Positions 41,190 to 49,715 of a DNA stretch of 64,000 nucleotides are shown piece by piece (the first letter of the stretch is position 1; each line of letters starts with the position of its first letter). The notes beneath the pieces were generated by a model that saw only the letters and a program-made list of their open reading frames with translations, was not told the DNA's origin and searched no databases. The stretch covers positions 4,216,001 through 4,280,000 of the forward strand of contig JASGIG010000001.1 of the NCBI GenBank assembly GCA_047602055.1, written 5' to 3'. This DNA comes from JAODBQ01 sp047602055. Its GTDB lineage: Bacteria; Actinomycetota; Acidimicrobiia; Acidimicrobiales; Ilumatobacteraceae. The position numbers and the translations under genes were made by a program.

Positions 41190-42596
41190 TCACATCGCCA
41201 CGGCGGCGGCGTCGCCGCCGGCGCGCTTGACGTCGTAGAGCGCCGCGTCGGCGCGCACCAGCAGCTCGTCGGCGGTGCGCGCCGAGTCGGTGAGGGCGAC
41301 ACCGACCGAGAGGCTCAAGTGCACGTCGTGACCCTCCGCATCGAAGGGGTCGCGCATCGCAGCCACCAGGCGCCCGGCGACATCACGGGCGGCGTCGCGC
41401 GTCGGGACGTTGCGCAGCAGGACGGTGAACTCGTCGCCGCCGGCGCGGGCCAGCTCGTCGCCGGCGCGCAGGGCGGAGCGCATCCGCTCGACGACCTGCA
41501 CGAGGACCTGGTCGCCGACGCGGTGCCCGAACGTGTCGTTGACGGGCTTGAAGCGATCGACGTCGCAGAACGCCACGGCGACGTCACGCTCGCCGATGGC
41601 CAGCGCCCGCGCCAGCCGGTCACGGAACTCGCCGCGGTTGGCGACGCCGGTGAGGGGATCGTGCGCGGCGAGGTGCTGCAACCGCTCGTGCTCGGCGGTG
41701 CGCACGAGCGCCAGCTGCACGAAGCGCAGCACCCGTTCCAGGCCGTGACGATGGCCGGCGAGCGGCGCGCCCGGCGCGGCCCGCCACACCGACAGCACCG
41801 CCGGCGCCAGGCCCTGCCCGCCGGGCACCGGTAGGACCCAGCAGGCGTCCAGCGCGGCGAGGTCGTCGAGGCCGGTGCCGCCGACGGCAGCGACGGCGTC
41901 GGCGACCGGCCAGTGCATGGTGCCCGACGCCGACAGCGACCACAGGCCGGGTCCGCGCAGCGAGTCGACCGAACGCATCCCGCTGCCGACGGCGCCGGCG
42001 AACGTCGTCCCGTCGAAGCCGTAGCAGACGGCGGCGGCATCCGCCTCCAGCAGCGCGAGGATCGCCCGGGTGAGCGGCGCGAGCACCTCGTCGAGCGACG
42101 AGTTGGCCAGCAGCGCGCCGAGGAACTGGTCGAGGTGGTACTGGGCGTCCCAGGGCCGGAGGCGCAGCACGATCCCGTTGACCCCCGGGACGTCGAGCAG
42201 CGGCATGGCCCCGATCTCCACCCAGACCGAGTCCCCCGACGGTCGCCGGACGGCGAACACCATCGGCACCCCGGCGCCACCACGGTCGATCTGCTCGATC
42301 TCGGCGATCACCTCGAGGGCCAGCTCGAGCTGGTCGGGCGCCAGGAACTCGGCCATGTTGTGCCCGACGAGCTGCTCGGCCTCCCACCCCACGACCCGGC
42401 CCACCGTGCCCGAGGCGTACAGGATCGTGCCGTCGGGTGCCACCAGCTCCAACGGCAGCGCGCTCTGGTCGACGATCATCGCCAAGGCCTCGACGGGCAG
42501 GTGCCCGGCACCGACGGGACCCGGCCGCCCGGGCCACCTGAAGCGCTGTTGCAGCGAGGGGTCCGGTTCCGGCACCGCCGCCTCTGCGAAGCTCAC
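41190..42596 (-). CDS. PAS-GAF-GGDEF diguanylate cyclase
   Basis: This is a cytoplasmic signalling protein that should synthesise cyclic di-GMP. A PAS domain covers about residues 36-150 (MIVDQSALPLELVAPDGTILYASGTVGRVVGW), a GAF-like domain about 155-300, and the GGDEF domain about 305-465. The active-site motif GGDEF at residues 386-390 is intact, as are DPLTGVANR and FKPVNDTFGH. An inhibitory I-site RxxD (R377-A-G-D380) lies five residues before it, so product inhibition is expected. There are no membrane segments and no EAL domain. It is transcribed alone, divergent from the SDR gene. Confidence 0.93.
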   Translation of the reverse strand: MSFAEAAVPEPDPSLQQRFRWPGRPGPVGAGHLPVEALAMIVDQSALPLELVAPDGTILYASGTVGRVVGWEAEQLVGHNMAEFLAPDQLELALEVIAEIEQIDRGGAGVPMVFAVRRPSGDSVWVEIGAMPLLDVPGVNGIVLRLRPWDAQYHLDQFLGALLANSSLDEVLAPLTRAILALLEADAAAVCYGFDGTTFAGAVGSGMRSVDSLRGPGLWSLSASGTMHWPVADAVAAVGGTGLDDLAALDACWVLPVPGGQGLAPAVLSVWRAAPGAPLAGHRHGLERVLRFVQLALVRTAEHERLQHLAAHDPLTGVANRGEFRDRLARALAIGERDVAVAFCDVDRFKPVNDTFGHRVGDQVLVQVVERMRSALRAGDELARAGGDEFTVLLRNVPTRDAARDVAGRLVAAMRDPFDAEGHDVHLSLSVGVALTDSARTADELLVRADAALYDVKRAGGDAAAVAM

Positions 42597-42687
42597 CGCT
42601 CGGTTCTAGCCCATCGCGGGCCGGTGCCGCGCAGCGCCGACCGTGACGCAACGCGCCCGGTGTGTGGCCGATTGCTACATTGCGCCG

Positions 42688-43548
42688 ATGTTCGATCTGA
42701 CCGACCGGCTGGCACTCGTCACCGGGGGAAGTCGGGGGCTCGGGGCGGCGACCGCACGCCTGCTCGCCCAGCAGGGCGCCGACGTCGTGTTCACCTACCG
42801 CAAGGACGTCGACCAGGCCGCCGCCACGCTCGCGGCGATCGAGGCGACGGGCCGGCGGGGATGGACGCACCAGCTCGACCTCGCCGACGGCGAGGCCATC
42901 GACGCGCTGTTCGAGACGATCGCTGCCGAGCACGGTGGGCTCGACATCGTCGTCGCCAACGCGGCGCAGACGAAGTTCGCCGAACTGATCGACGTCCAGC
43001 CCCACCACGTCGACCGCACGTTCGCGATCACCGTGTCCGGCTTCCTGCGCCTCGTCCAGCGCGCCGTGCCGCTACTCGAGGCCCGTGGTGGCGGGCGCAT
43101 CGTCGCCGTCTCCGGTGCGGACACCAAGACCCACATCGCCGCGCACGGACTGCTGGCGGCGGCGAAGGCCGGCATGGAGATCATGGTCAGCTACCTCGGC
43201 GTCGAGCTGGGGCGGCGCAACATCACCACGATCGGCGTCTGCCCCGGCTTCATCGCCGGCGACTCCATGCGCCTCATGGTCGGCGACTTCTTCGACGCCA
43301 CCGTCGAGGAGGAGGCCCGCACCCACCCACTCGGCATCACCGCGACGCCCGACGACGTCGCCGCCGCCGTCGTGCTCGTCTGCACCGACGCCGCCCGCCT
43401 GCTCAACGGCAGCACGATCATGGCCGACGGTGCCGGCGTGTTCGCCTACTGCAGCCGGGCCACCGCGTACGCCAGCGAGCACCTCGTCGCCTCCGGCCAG
43501 GTCTCGGCCGACACGACCGCGCCGTCGGTCGTCCGCTTCCAGAGCTGA
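42688..43548 (+). CDS. SDR family oxidoreductase (FabL-like), atypical active site
   Basis: This is a Rossmann-fold short-chain dehydrogenase/reductase of 286 residues. The cofactor motif TGGSRGLG is at residues 12-19, followed by FTYRKD (an Arg pair near residue 38 suggests NADP) and NAA at 91-93. Ser142 and Lys160 fit the catalytic pattern, but the expected Tyr is absent: Leu156 occupies the Y-x3-K position and His153 the Y-x6-K position used by FabI/FabL-type enoyl reductases. The C-terminal GVCPGFIAGDSM and GSTIMADGAG blocks are normal. The ATG was chosen over a GTG 45 bases upstream because it gives the canonical N-terminus. Function is unknown. Confidence 0.85.
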   Translation: MFDLTDRLALVTGGSRGLGAATARLLAQQGADVVFTYRKDVDQAAATLAAIEATGRRGWTHQLDLADGEAIDALFETIAAEHGGLDIVVANAAQTKFAELIDVQPHHVDRTFAITVSGFLRLVQRAVPLLEARGGGRIVAVSGADTKTHIAAHGLLAAAKAGMEIMVSYLGVELGRRNITTIGVCPGFIAGDSMRLMVGDFFDATVEEEARTHPLGITATPDDVAAAVVLVCTDAARLLNGSTIMADGAGVFAYCSRATAYASEHLVASGQVSADTTAPSVVRFQS

Positions 43549-43587
43549 CCACCCGACCCGCCGCGGCACGGCGGCCAGGAACGCCCG

Positions 43588-43717
43588 GTCGATGAACGGC
43601 ACGTCGCCGGCGTCCACGGTGACGTTGCGCGGCGCCCCGGCGAGCACCTCGTGTCGATGAACGGCACGTCGCCGGCGTCCACGGTGACGTTGCGCGGCGC
43701 CCCGGCGAGCACCTCGT
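43588..43717. repeat. Perfect 65-bp tandem duplication
   Basis: Two identical 65-base units (43588-43652 and 43653-43717) lie between the convergent SDR and coaE genes. Read on the minus strand each encodes LAGAPRNVTVDAGDVPFID, which resembles the core strand of a STAS domain, but no complete gene is present in the 180-base gap. It may be a gene fragment caught by a recent duplication. Confidence 0.9.
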
Positions 43718-43728
43718 CACGGACGCCG

Positions 43729-44388
43729 TCACCTGGTCAGCGGACGAGCGCGACGCTGGTCGGGCCCCAGCAAGCCCGCCCACGACGTGATCGTCGCCCA
43801 CGCGGCGAGCACGTTCGCCTGGAGCGCGTCGAGGTCGGCGTCGTTGGGCACCACGAGATCGGCGACGGCGCGGCGCTGCTCGTCGGAGACCTGCGCCGCC
43901 GCCCGCGCCCGCGCGTCGGCTTCACCCATGCCGCGGGCCACCGCTCGCTCGATGCGCAGCTCCAGGGGCGCCTCGACAACCACGACGTGCGAGTAGCGGT
44001 GCGCCGGGTCGGAGCGACCGAGGTTGCTCTCGACGAGGACCGCCATGTCGTAGACGACGATCGAGCCGTCGTCCAGGGAGCCGACGATCTCGGTGAGCTC
44101 GGCGTTGATCGCCGGATGGCTGATCGCCTCCAGGCGGGCCAGTCCCCCCCCCCCCCCCGGCTGCTCGAACACGACGCCGGCCAGCGCCCGCCGATCGATG
44201 GCCCCGTCGGCGCCGACGATGTGCTCGCCGAACTCGGCGACGACGCCGGCCTCGGCCCGTCCCCCGGGCGCGATCACCGCCCGCCCGACGGCGTCGACGT
44301 CGATCACCTGCGCGCCGTGCCCGGCAAGGAGCTGCGCCACCGTGCTCTTCCCGGAGCCGATCCCGCCCGTCAACCCGACGATCAACAT
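43729..44388 (-). CDS. coaE: Dephospho-CoA kinase
   Basis: This enzyme phosphorylates dephospho-CoA at the 3' hydroxyl, the last step of CoA synthesis. The 219-residue product has the P-loop GLTGGIGSGKSTV at residues 5-17, IDVDAVGRAVIAPGG (the DxD-like base), and the lid region LEAISHPAINAEL, with the C-terminal helical region RGMGEADARARAAAQVSDEQRR. An unusual run of five glycines (about residues 77-81) is encoded by 15 consecutive G on the coding strand; most family members have no such run. The reading frame is intact. The product is about 20 residues longer than average at the C-terminus. Confidence 0.93.
   Translation of the reverse strand: MLIVGLTGGIGSGKSTVAQLLAGHGAQVIDVDAVGRAVIAPGGRAEAGVVAEFGEHIVGADGAIDRRALAGVVFEQPGGGGGLARLEAISHPAINAELTEIVGSLDDGSIVVYDMAVLVESNLGRSDPAHRYSHVVVVEAPLELRIERAVARGMGEADARARAAAQVSDEQRRAVADLVVPNDADLDALQANVLAAWATITSWAGLLGPDQRRARPLTR
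44144..44158. repeat. C15 homopolymer inside coaE
   Basis: Fifteen consecutive C on the plus strand (G on the coding strand) encode part of a five-glycine run. A change of one base would truncate CoaE roughly one third of the way along. Such tracts are prone to slippage and to sequencing error. Confidence 0.9.
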
Positions 44389-44409
44389 GGACGCCGAAGG
44401 TACCGGAGG

Positions 44410-45132
44410 TCAGGACGAGACCGGCCAGCCGGGCCGAGGCTTCGCCAGCGGCGCGCCGAAGGCGTTGATCTTGCTGGTCCGCAGGCCGAGCGCGTGCAGC
44501 GACTCGGCGAGCTTGACGGCCGCCTCGACCCCGTCGACGACGGGGACGCCGAGCTCGTTCGACAGGTGCCGGGCCATCCCGGCCATGCCGCCACAGCCGA
44601 GGCACAGCGCCTCGGCGCCGGCGGCGATCGCCTCACGGCCGACCTCCACCATCCGCACCGCGGTGCGCGACCCGTCCGCCTCCAGCTCGAGCACGCCGAG
44701 GTCGGCGGCGAGGACCGCCGCGCAGCGGTCGAGCAGGCCGGCGAGGCGCAGCTGATCCTCGATCTGCGGGATGGCGCGGCGCAGCGTCGTGACCACGCCG
44801 TACTTGTGGCCGACGAGGCACGCGGCCATCGCCGCCGCCTCCGTGATCGTGATCACCGGCACGTCGAGCAGCTCCTGCGCACCCTCCCGGCCGTGCTCGC
44901 CGAAGCCGGCCCAGACGAGCGCGTCGAACGGCGGACCGTCCCACGTCGCCAGCCGGCCGAGGATCGCCGCCGCCGAGATGTAGCTGTCGTAGTAGCCCTC
45001 CACCGACGCCGGGCCGAAGCGCGGCTCGGCGGCGACGATCTCGGTGCCGGGCGCGGCGACGGCGGCCGCGGCGGCGCGCATCGTCTCGGTCATCGTCGCC
45101 GTCGTGTTGACGTTCATCACCAGGATCCGCAT
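44410..45132 (-). CDS. Asp/Glu/hydantoin racemase family protein
   Basis: This is a cofactor-independent racemase-fold protein, 240 residues, with start MRILVMNVNTTATMTETMR as in hydantoin and allantoin racemases. Family members use two cysteines. Here the second is present (C180 in LGCGGMAGM) but the first position, Cys76 in hydantoin racemase, is Gly76 in WAGFGEHG. It could therefore be a one-base epimerase variant, a decarboxylase/isomerase relative (maleate isomerase and arylmalonate decarboxylase share the fold), or inactive. It is the last gene of the RbsBAC-like transporter run, and PuuE allantoinase lies nearby, so an allantoin or hydantoin substrate is the leading guess. Confidence 0.85.
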   Translation of the reverse strand: MRILVMNVNTTATMTETMRAAAAAVAAPGTEIVAAEPRFGPASVEGYYDSYISAAAILGRLATWDGPPFDALVWAGFGEHGREGAQELLDVPVITITEAAAMAACLVGHKYGVVTTLRRAIPQIEDQLRLAGLLDRCAAVLAADLGVLELEADGSRTAVRMVEVGREAIAAGAEALCLGCGGMAGMARHLSNELGVPVVDGVEAAVKLAESLHALGLRTSKINAFGAPLAKPRPGWPVSS

Positions 45133-45137
45133 GCCGA

Positions 45138-46169
45138 TCAGCCTGCCGTGACCAACTCGGGCGCCGGTGCCACCCGCTGGACGTTCGCTCGCGCCCGGAA
45201 GCGCAGCCGCCCGGCCAGCCGGCCGGACATCGCGTCGAGCCCGGCGGCGACGATCAGCGCGCAGCCGCGCACCACCATCTGGACGAACGGCGAGACGTTG
45301 AGCAGCGTCAGCCCGTTCTCCAGCACGCCGAGGAACACCAGGGCGAGGAACACGCCCGACAGCCGCCCCCGCCCGCCGGCCCAGGCGACGCCGCCGAGGA
45401 GGATCGCCGTCAGCGCCTGCAGCTCGAACGTCAGCCCCTGATCGCCGGGTGACGCACCGTTGAGCCGCGCCGCGAGCATCATCCCGGCGAGGCCGGCACC
45501 GGCGCCGGTGGCGACGTAGAGGAAGAACGGCAGCGCCCTGACCGGCAGCGCCGAGAGGAACGCCGCCTGGCGGTTGATCCCGATCGCGTAGACGTAGCGG
45601 CCCCACGGGGTCACCGTGAGGAACAGGCCGCCGAGGACGAACATCCCGATCGCGAACCACGCCTGCACCGGCAGCCCGAGCAGCTCACCCGAGCCGATGG
45701 TGCGGAACGTCGACCCGATGTCGAACACGGGCGTGTCGCGGATCAGCTCGAGCACGCCGCGCACCAGCAGCTGCGTGCCGAGCGTGACGATCACCGGGTT
45801 GAAGCCGAGCACGGCGACGAGCAGGCCGTTGCATGCGCCGACGACCGCGCCGATGCCGATGGCGAAGGCGATCGCCGCACCGGCGGGCCAGCCCCAGTCG
45901 TGCACCGACAGCGCCATCAGCGTGCCGGCGGCGCCGACGACGGAGCCGATCGACAGGTCGACCGGTCCGCTGATCATCAGCAGTGCCATGCCGACCGTCG
46001 CCACGGCGATCACCGAGTAGTTGCCGGCGATCACCTGGAAGTTGCCGACCGTGAAGAAGTGCGGCGAGCGCGACGTGAAGTACGCGCACAGACCGACGAG
46101 CGCGGCGAGCAGCATCAGCGTCGACGCCGTCTCCACGTTGCGCAGGTGGTGCCAGGGCAGTTTCCTCAC
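45138..46169 (-). CDS. RbsC-type ABC permease (carbohydrate/nucleoside family)
   Basis: This membrane subunit of 343 residues belongs to the branched-chain/ribose permease superfamily with about eight to ten hydrophobic segments. Family motifs are NYSVIAVATVGMALLMISGPVDLSIGSVVGAAG, FNPVIVTLGTQLLVRGVLE and GINRQAAFLSALPV (the coupling region). The GTG start overlaps the stop of the ATPase gene (GTGA). The substrate is not readable from sequence; the flanking racemase and allantoinase suggest a ureide or purine-related compound rather than ribose. Confidence 0.9.
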   Translation of the reverse strand: MRKLPWHHLRNVETASTLMLLAALVGLCAYFTSRSPHFFTVGNFQVIAGNYSVIAVATVGMALLMISGPVDLSIGSVVGAAGTLMALSVHDWGWPAGAAIAFAIGIGAVVGACNGLLVAVLGFNPVIVTLGTQLLVRGVLELIRDTPVFDIGSTFRTIGSGELLGLPVQAWFAIGMFVLGGLFLTVTPWGRYVYAIGINRQAAFLSALPVRALPFFLYVATGAGAGLAGMMLAARLNGASPGDQGLTFELQALTAILLGGVAWAGGRGRLSGVFLALVFLGVLENGLTLLNVSPFVQMVVRGCALIVAAGLDAMSGRLAGRLRFRARANVQRVAPAPELVTAG

Positions 46170-47653
46170 ATGTCCTCCTCGTGCAGGTGGCTCAGCTCCA
46201 GCAGCCGTCGCTCGGAGACCTCGGCCGCGGCCAGCTCGGCGACGATGCGGCCGCGCGACAGCACGAGCACGCGGTCGGCGAGCTGGTTGAGCTCCTCGGG
46301 CTCCGACGACGTGACGACGGCGGCGCGGCCGTCGGCGACCATCGCCCGCACGGCGTCGTACAGGTCTCGGCGGGCGCCGACGTCGACGCCCTGCGTCGGC
46401 TCGTCGAGCAGCAGCACGCGGCAGTCCGTCGACAGCCACCGCCCGACCACGAGCTTCTGCTGGTTGCCACCCGAGTAGCCGCGGCCGGGGATGTCGCCGC
46501 GGCGCGGGTGCAGCGACAGCGCCCCGGCGATCGCGTCGAACCGCCGACGCTCGTCGCCGCGGCGGCGGATGCCGGCGCTCGCCAGGCGGCGGTAGCTCGG
46601 CAGCAGCACGTTGTCCGATCCGCTGCGGTCGAGGAACACGCCCTTGCGCAACCGGTCCGACGGCACCAGGGCGACGCCGGCGCGCACGCCGTCGGCGACG
46701 TCGCCGAACGACACCGGTCGACCGGCGACGCGCACGTTGCCGGCGACGCGCCGTTGCGCGCCGGCCAGCGTCTCGAGCAGCTCGGTGCGCCCGGAGCCGA
46801 GCAGGCCGTAGATGCCGAGCACCTCGCCGGCGCGGACGTCGAACGTCACCGGTCCGATGCCCGCCGAGACCAACCCGTCGACGCCGAGCACTCCGTCGCC
46901 GACGATCGCCGTCGCCGCCGGGCGATCCGCCGGCGCCAGCTCGCGCCCGGCGATCGTGTCGACGAGCTCGCGGTGCGTCGTCTCGCGCACCGGCTTGGTG
47001 AACACCACCCGGCCGCCGCGCATCACCGTCACGGTGTCGGCCAGCTCGAACACCTCGGCGAGGCGGTGGGTGACGTACAGGATCGCCAGCCCGGTCGCCT
47101 TCAGCGTGCGGCACTGGTCGGCGAGCTTGCGCGCCTCGTCCTCGGTCAGCGCCGCGGTCGGCTCGTCGAGGATCAGCACCGACGGCTGCGTGACGAGCGC
47201 CTTCATGATCTCGATCAGCTGCAGGCCGGCGCCGCCGACCAGGTCGATGCCGGCACCGGGGTCGAGGTCGGCACCGAGCTGGGCGATCCACTCCTTGGTG
47301 CGCCGGCGCTGCTCACGGCGCCGCACGATCGGGCCACGGCGCAGCTCCTGGCCGAGGAACACGTTCTCGGTCACGTCGAGCGACGCGGCCACGCTGAAGT
47401 CTTGGTAGATCACGGACACGCCGGCCTGCTTGGCCGACCGTGGCGTGTGGCTCCGGGCGCGACGGTTGCCGATGCAGATCAGGCCGGCGTCGGGCTGGAC
47501 GGCGCCCGACACGCACTTGATCAGCGTGCTCTTGCCGGCGCCGTTGGCCCCGAGGAGCGCGTGGATCTCGCCGTCGGCGATGTGCAGGTCGACGCCGTCC
47601 ATCACCGTGACGCCGCCGTACGACTTGCTCAACCCCGAGACGTCGAGACCCAC
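46166..47653 (-). CDS. RbsA-type double ABC ATPase
   Basis: This 495-residue protein has two fused nucleotide-binding domains and energises an RbsBC-like importer. Domain 1 has Walker A GANGAGKST near residue 35 and Walker B LLILDEPTAAL-type sequence (VLILDEPTAALTEDE), but its signature is degenerate: VGGAGLQLIEIMKAL where LSxxQxQxVEIAKAL is usual. Domain 2 has the degenerate P-loop LLGSGRTELLETLAG, typical of this family, signature YSGGNQQK and Walker B LLLDEPTQGVDVG. The GTG start lies 14 bases after the binding-protein stop. Asymmetric ATP sites are normal in RbsA-type proteins; the loss of the Gln in domain 1's signature is less so. Confidence 0.92.
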   Translation of the reverse strand: MGLDVSGLSKSYGGVTVMDGVDLHIADGEIHALLGANGAGKSTLIKCVSGAVQPDAGLICIGNRRARSHTPRSAKQAGVSVIYQDFSVAASLDVTENVFLGQELRRGPIVRRREQRRRTKEWIAQLGADLDPGAGIDLVGGAGLQLIEIMKALVTQPSVLILDEPTAALTEDEARKLADQCRTLKATGLAILYVTHRLAEVFELADTVTVMRGGRVVFTKPVRETTHRELVDTIAGRELAPADRPAATAIVGDGVLGVDGLVSAGIGPVTFDVRAGEVLGIYGLLGSGRTELLETLAGAQRRVAGNVRVAGRPVSFGDVADGVRAGVALVPSDRLRKGVFLDRSGSDNVLLPSYRRLASAGIRRRGDERRRFDAIAGALSLHPRRGDIPGRGYSGGNQQKLVVGRWLSTDCRVLLLDEPTQGVDVGARRDLYDAVRAMVADGRAAVVTSSEPEELNQLADRVLVLSRGRIVAELAAAEVSERRLLELSHLHEEDM

Positions 47654-47667
47654 GCGTCAGCCGTTCC

Positions 47668-48693
47668 TCAGCCCAGGTCCTGGACGTACTTCTGCAGCAG
47701 GTCCGGCGTGTCCTTGGTGACGAGCTCCAGCGGGACGAGGTAGTCGCCGGTCTGGCCGTTGGCCAGCTGCTGCGGCAGCAGCACCATGCCCTTGCCGACC
47801 TCGGTCAGCGACAGCGCCGCCGATGCCCGGTAGAAGCTGCCCTGCTGGATGAGCTCGAGCGCGTGCTTGGTGCCGTCGATGCCGGCGAGGAACAGCTTCG
47901 GGTCGTCCTGGGCCTTGCCGGCGTTCGTCAACGCCTGGTAGGCGCCCTCGGTGGCGGTCTCCTCGACGGCGAGCACGACGTTGACGTCCGGATTGGCCTG
48001 CAGGATCGTGTTCATCGCGTTGAGGCCCTCGGTCTGCGACAGCGCGTCCTGCTTGGCGACGACGGTGATCGTCGCCCCGCACGAGGCGAGGCCCTGCTCG
48101 ATGCCCTCACGGCGCTTCTGCGCCCACGCACCCGGTTCGTAGGTCAGCAGCGCCGCCTTCGCCGAGCCGCCGAGGTTGGCCTTGACGTAGTCGCACGCCG
48201 CCGCGCCGATCTCCTTGCCGCCGGCGACGTGGTCGAAACCGAGCGTCGCGTCCTGGTTGGTGATCTGGTTGGCGTAGGTGATCCACTTGATGCCGGCGTC
48301 GCGGGCCTTCTTCGCCTCGGTCTCGATCGTCTCGGGCGACACCGGCTGGGCGATGATCGCCATCACGCCCTGCTGGATCCAGGTGTCCATCGTGTTGATC
48401 TGCTTCTGCTGATCGGTGCCCGGATCGTCGATCACCAGCTCGTAGCCGAGCTCCTTCGCCGTCGCCTTGGCGACGTCGAACTCCTTGAGCACCGCATCCT
48501 GCTTGGTGCCGTTCGGGAAGGAGATGGCGATCACCTTCGAGCCGTTGCCGCCGGCCGCCGGCGTCGAGCCGGCCGCTGCCGCGGTCGTCGCTGCCGCCGT
48601 CGACGACGACGCCTTGTCGTCGCTGCCGCAGGCCGCGGCGACGACGATCGAGCACGAGCAGAGCGCGGCGAGTGCCACACGGGTCCGACGCAT
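47668..48693 (-). CDS. RbsB-type substrate-binding lipoprotein
   Basis: This is a type I periplasmic binding protein (LacI-like fold) of 341 residues. A signal peptide and lipobox (VVAAAC) are followed by a Ser/Thr/Ala linker. Family motifs are ISFPNGTKQDAVLKEFDVAKATAKELGYEL, QQGVMAIIAQPVSPETIE and GFDHVAGGKEIGAAACDYV. The ATG of MRRTRVALAAL was chosen; GGAGGCC precedes it, whereas the longer frame starts inside the operator region. It leads the operon RbsB-RbsA-RbsC-racemase. A 15-bp motif shared with two other promoters lies 37 bases upstream. Confidence 0.92.
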   Translation of the reverse strand: MRRTRVALAALCSCSIVVAAACGSDDKASSSTAAATTAAAAGSTPAAGGNGSKVIAISFPNGTKQDAVLKEFDVAKATAKELGYELVIDDPGTDQQKQINTMDTWIQQGVMAIIAQPVSPETIETEAKKARDAGIKWITYANQITNQDATLGFDHVAGGKEIGAAACDYVKANLGGSAKAALLTYEPGAWAQKRREGIEQGLASCGATITVVAKQDALSQTEGLNAMNTILQANPDVNVVLAVEETATEGAYQALTNAGKAQDDPKLFLAGIDGTKHALELIQQGSFYRASAALSLTEVGKGMVLLPQQLANGQTGDYLVPLELVTKDTPDLLQKYVQDLG

Positions 48694-48730
48694 GAGAGGC
48701 CTCCAGACAGGGTTCGGAACGTCCTCAAAA

Positions 48731-48745
48731 TGCATACAGTGTGCA
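48731..48745 (-). promoter_or_regulatory. Putative GntR operator (TGCACACTGTATGCA)
   Basis: Read toward the RbsB-type gene this is TGCACACTGTATGCA, identical in all 15 bases to the site before the Liv-type operon at 54864-54878. It is an imperfect inverted repeat with TGCA ends. The GntR/FCD regulator gene lies 5 kb away. Confidence 0.75.
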
Positions 48746-48797
48746 AGTTGCGGCTGGTGGGTCCATTCCGTGAACGGCGGATTACAGGCCCATTCGC

Positions 48798-49715
48798 TCA
48801 GCCGTCGAAGGGGTGGCGCTCACGCCAGTGGCGGGCGACGTCGACCTTGCGGCACACCCAGACGCGGTCGTGCGCCAGCACGTGGTCGACGAAGCGTTGC
48901 AGCGCGGCGAACCGTCCGGGGCGGCCGGCAAGCCGGCAGTGCAGGCCGATCGACATCATCCGTGGCGTGTGCCCGCCCTCGGCGTAGAGGACGTCGAACG
49001 AGTCGCGCAGGTAGGCGAAGAACTGGTCGCCGCTGTTGAAGCCCTGCATGCTGGCGAAGCGCATGTCGTTGGCGTCCAGGGTGTACGGCACGACGAGGTG
49101 CTCGCGGCCGCCGACGACGGTCCAGTACGGCAGGTCGTCGTTGTAGTCGTCGGCGTCGTAGAGGAACCCGCCCTCCTCGACGACGAGGGCGCGGGTGTTC
49201 GGCGACGTGCGCCCGGTGTACCAGCCGAGCGGGCGACTGCCGGCGACGCGGGTCAACGCCCCGATCGCCTGGTGCAGGTGGGCGCGCTCGACGTCGACGT
49301 CGACGTACTGGTAGTCGAGCCAGCGGTAGCCGTGGCTGCAGATCTCGTGACCGTCGGCGACCATCGCCTGGATCACAGCCGGGTTGCGCTCCGCCGCCAT
49401 GCCGACGGCGAACACCGTCAACGGCAGGCCGCGGCGGCGGAACAGGTCGAGGATCCGCCAGACACCGACCCGCGAGCCGTACTCGTAGATCGACTCCATG
49501 CTCATGTGCCGCGCCGGGCGCATGTCGGCACCGATGATCTCGGAGAGGAACGCCTCGGAGCGCTCGTCGCCGTGGAGGACGCAGTTCTCGCCTCCCTCCT
49601 CGTAGTTGAGGACGAAGTTGACGGCGATGCGGGCGCCGCCGGGCCAGTCCGCGTCCGGCGGGTTCGGGCCGTAGCCGACGAGGTCGCGTGGGTAGCCGCG
49701 CGGGTGGTCGCTCAC
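48798..49715 (-). CDS. puuE: Allantoinase, PuuE type (polysaccharide-deacetylase fold)
   Basis: PuuE hydrolyses allantoin to allantoate and is metal-independent, unlike DAL1/AllB allantoinases. The 305-residue product matches the family throughout: YPRDLVGYGPNPPDADWPGG, AVNFVLNYEEGGENCVLHGDERSEAF, SIYEYGSRVGVWRILDLFR, GHEICSHGYRWLDYQ and GWYTGRTSPNTRALVVEEGGFLYDADDYNDDLPYW. The GTG start overlaps the malate synthase stop (GTGA). It is the last gene of the run that starts at the 2-oxoglutarate oxygenase. No separate OHCU decarboxylase is seen next to it, so allantoin is probably imported or made elsewhere. Confidence 0.94.
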   Translation of the reverse strand: MSDHPRGYPRDLVGYGPNPPDADWPGGARIAVNFVLNYEEGGENCVLHGDERSEAFLSEIIGADMRPARHMSMESIYEYGSRVGVWRILDLFRRRGLPLTVFAVGMAAERNPAVIQAMVADGHEICSHGYRWLDYQYVDVDVERAHLHQAIGALTRVAGSRPLGWYTGRTSPNTRALVVEEGGFLYDADDYNDDLPYWTVVGGREHLVVPYTLDANDMRFASMQGFNSGDQFFAYLRDSFDVLYAEGGHTPRMMSIGLHCRLAGRPGRFAALQRFVDHVLAHDRVWVCRKVDVARHWRERHPFDG

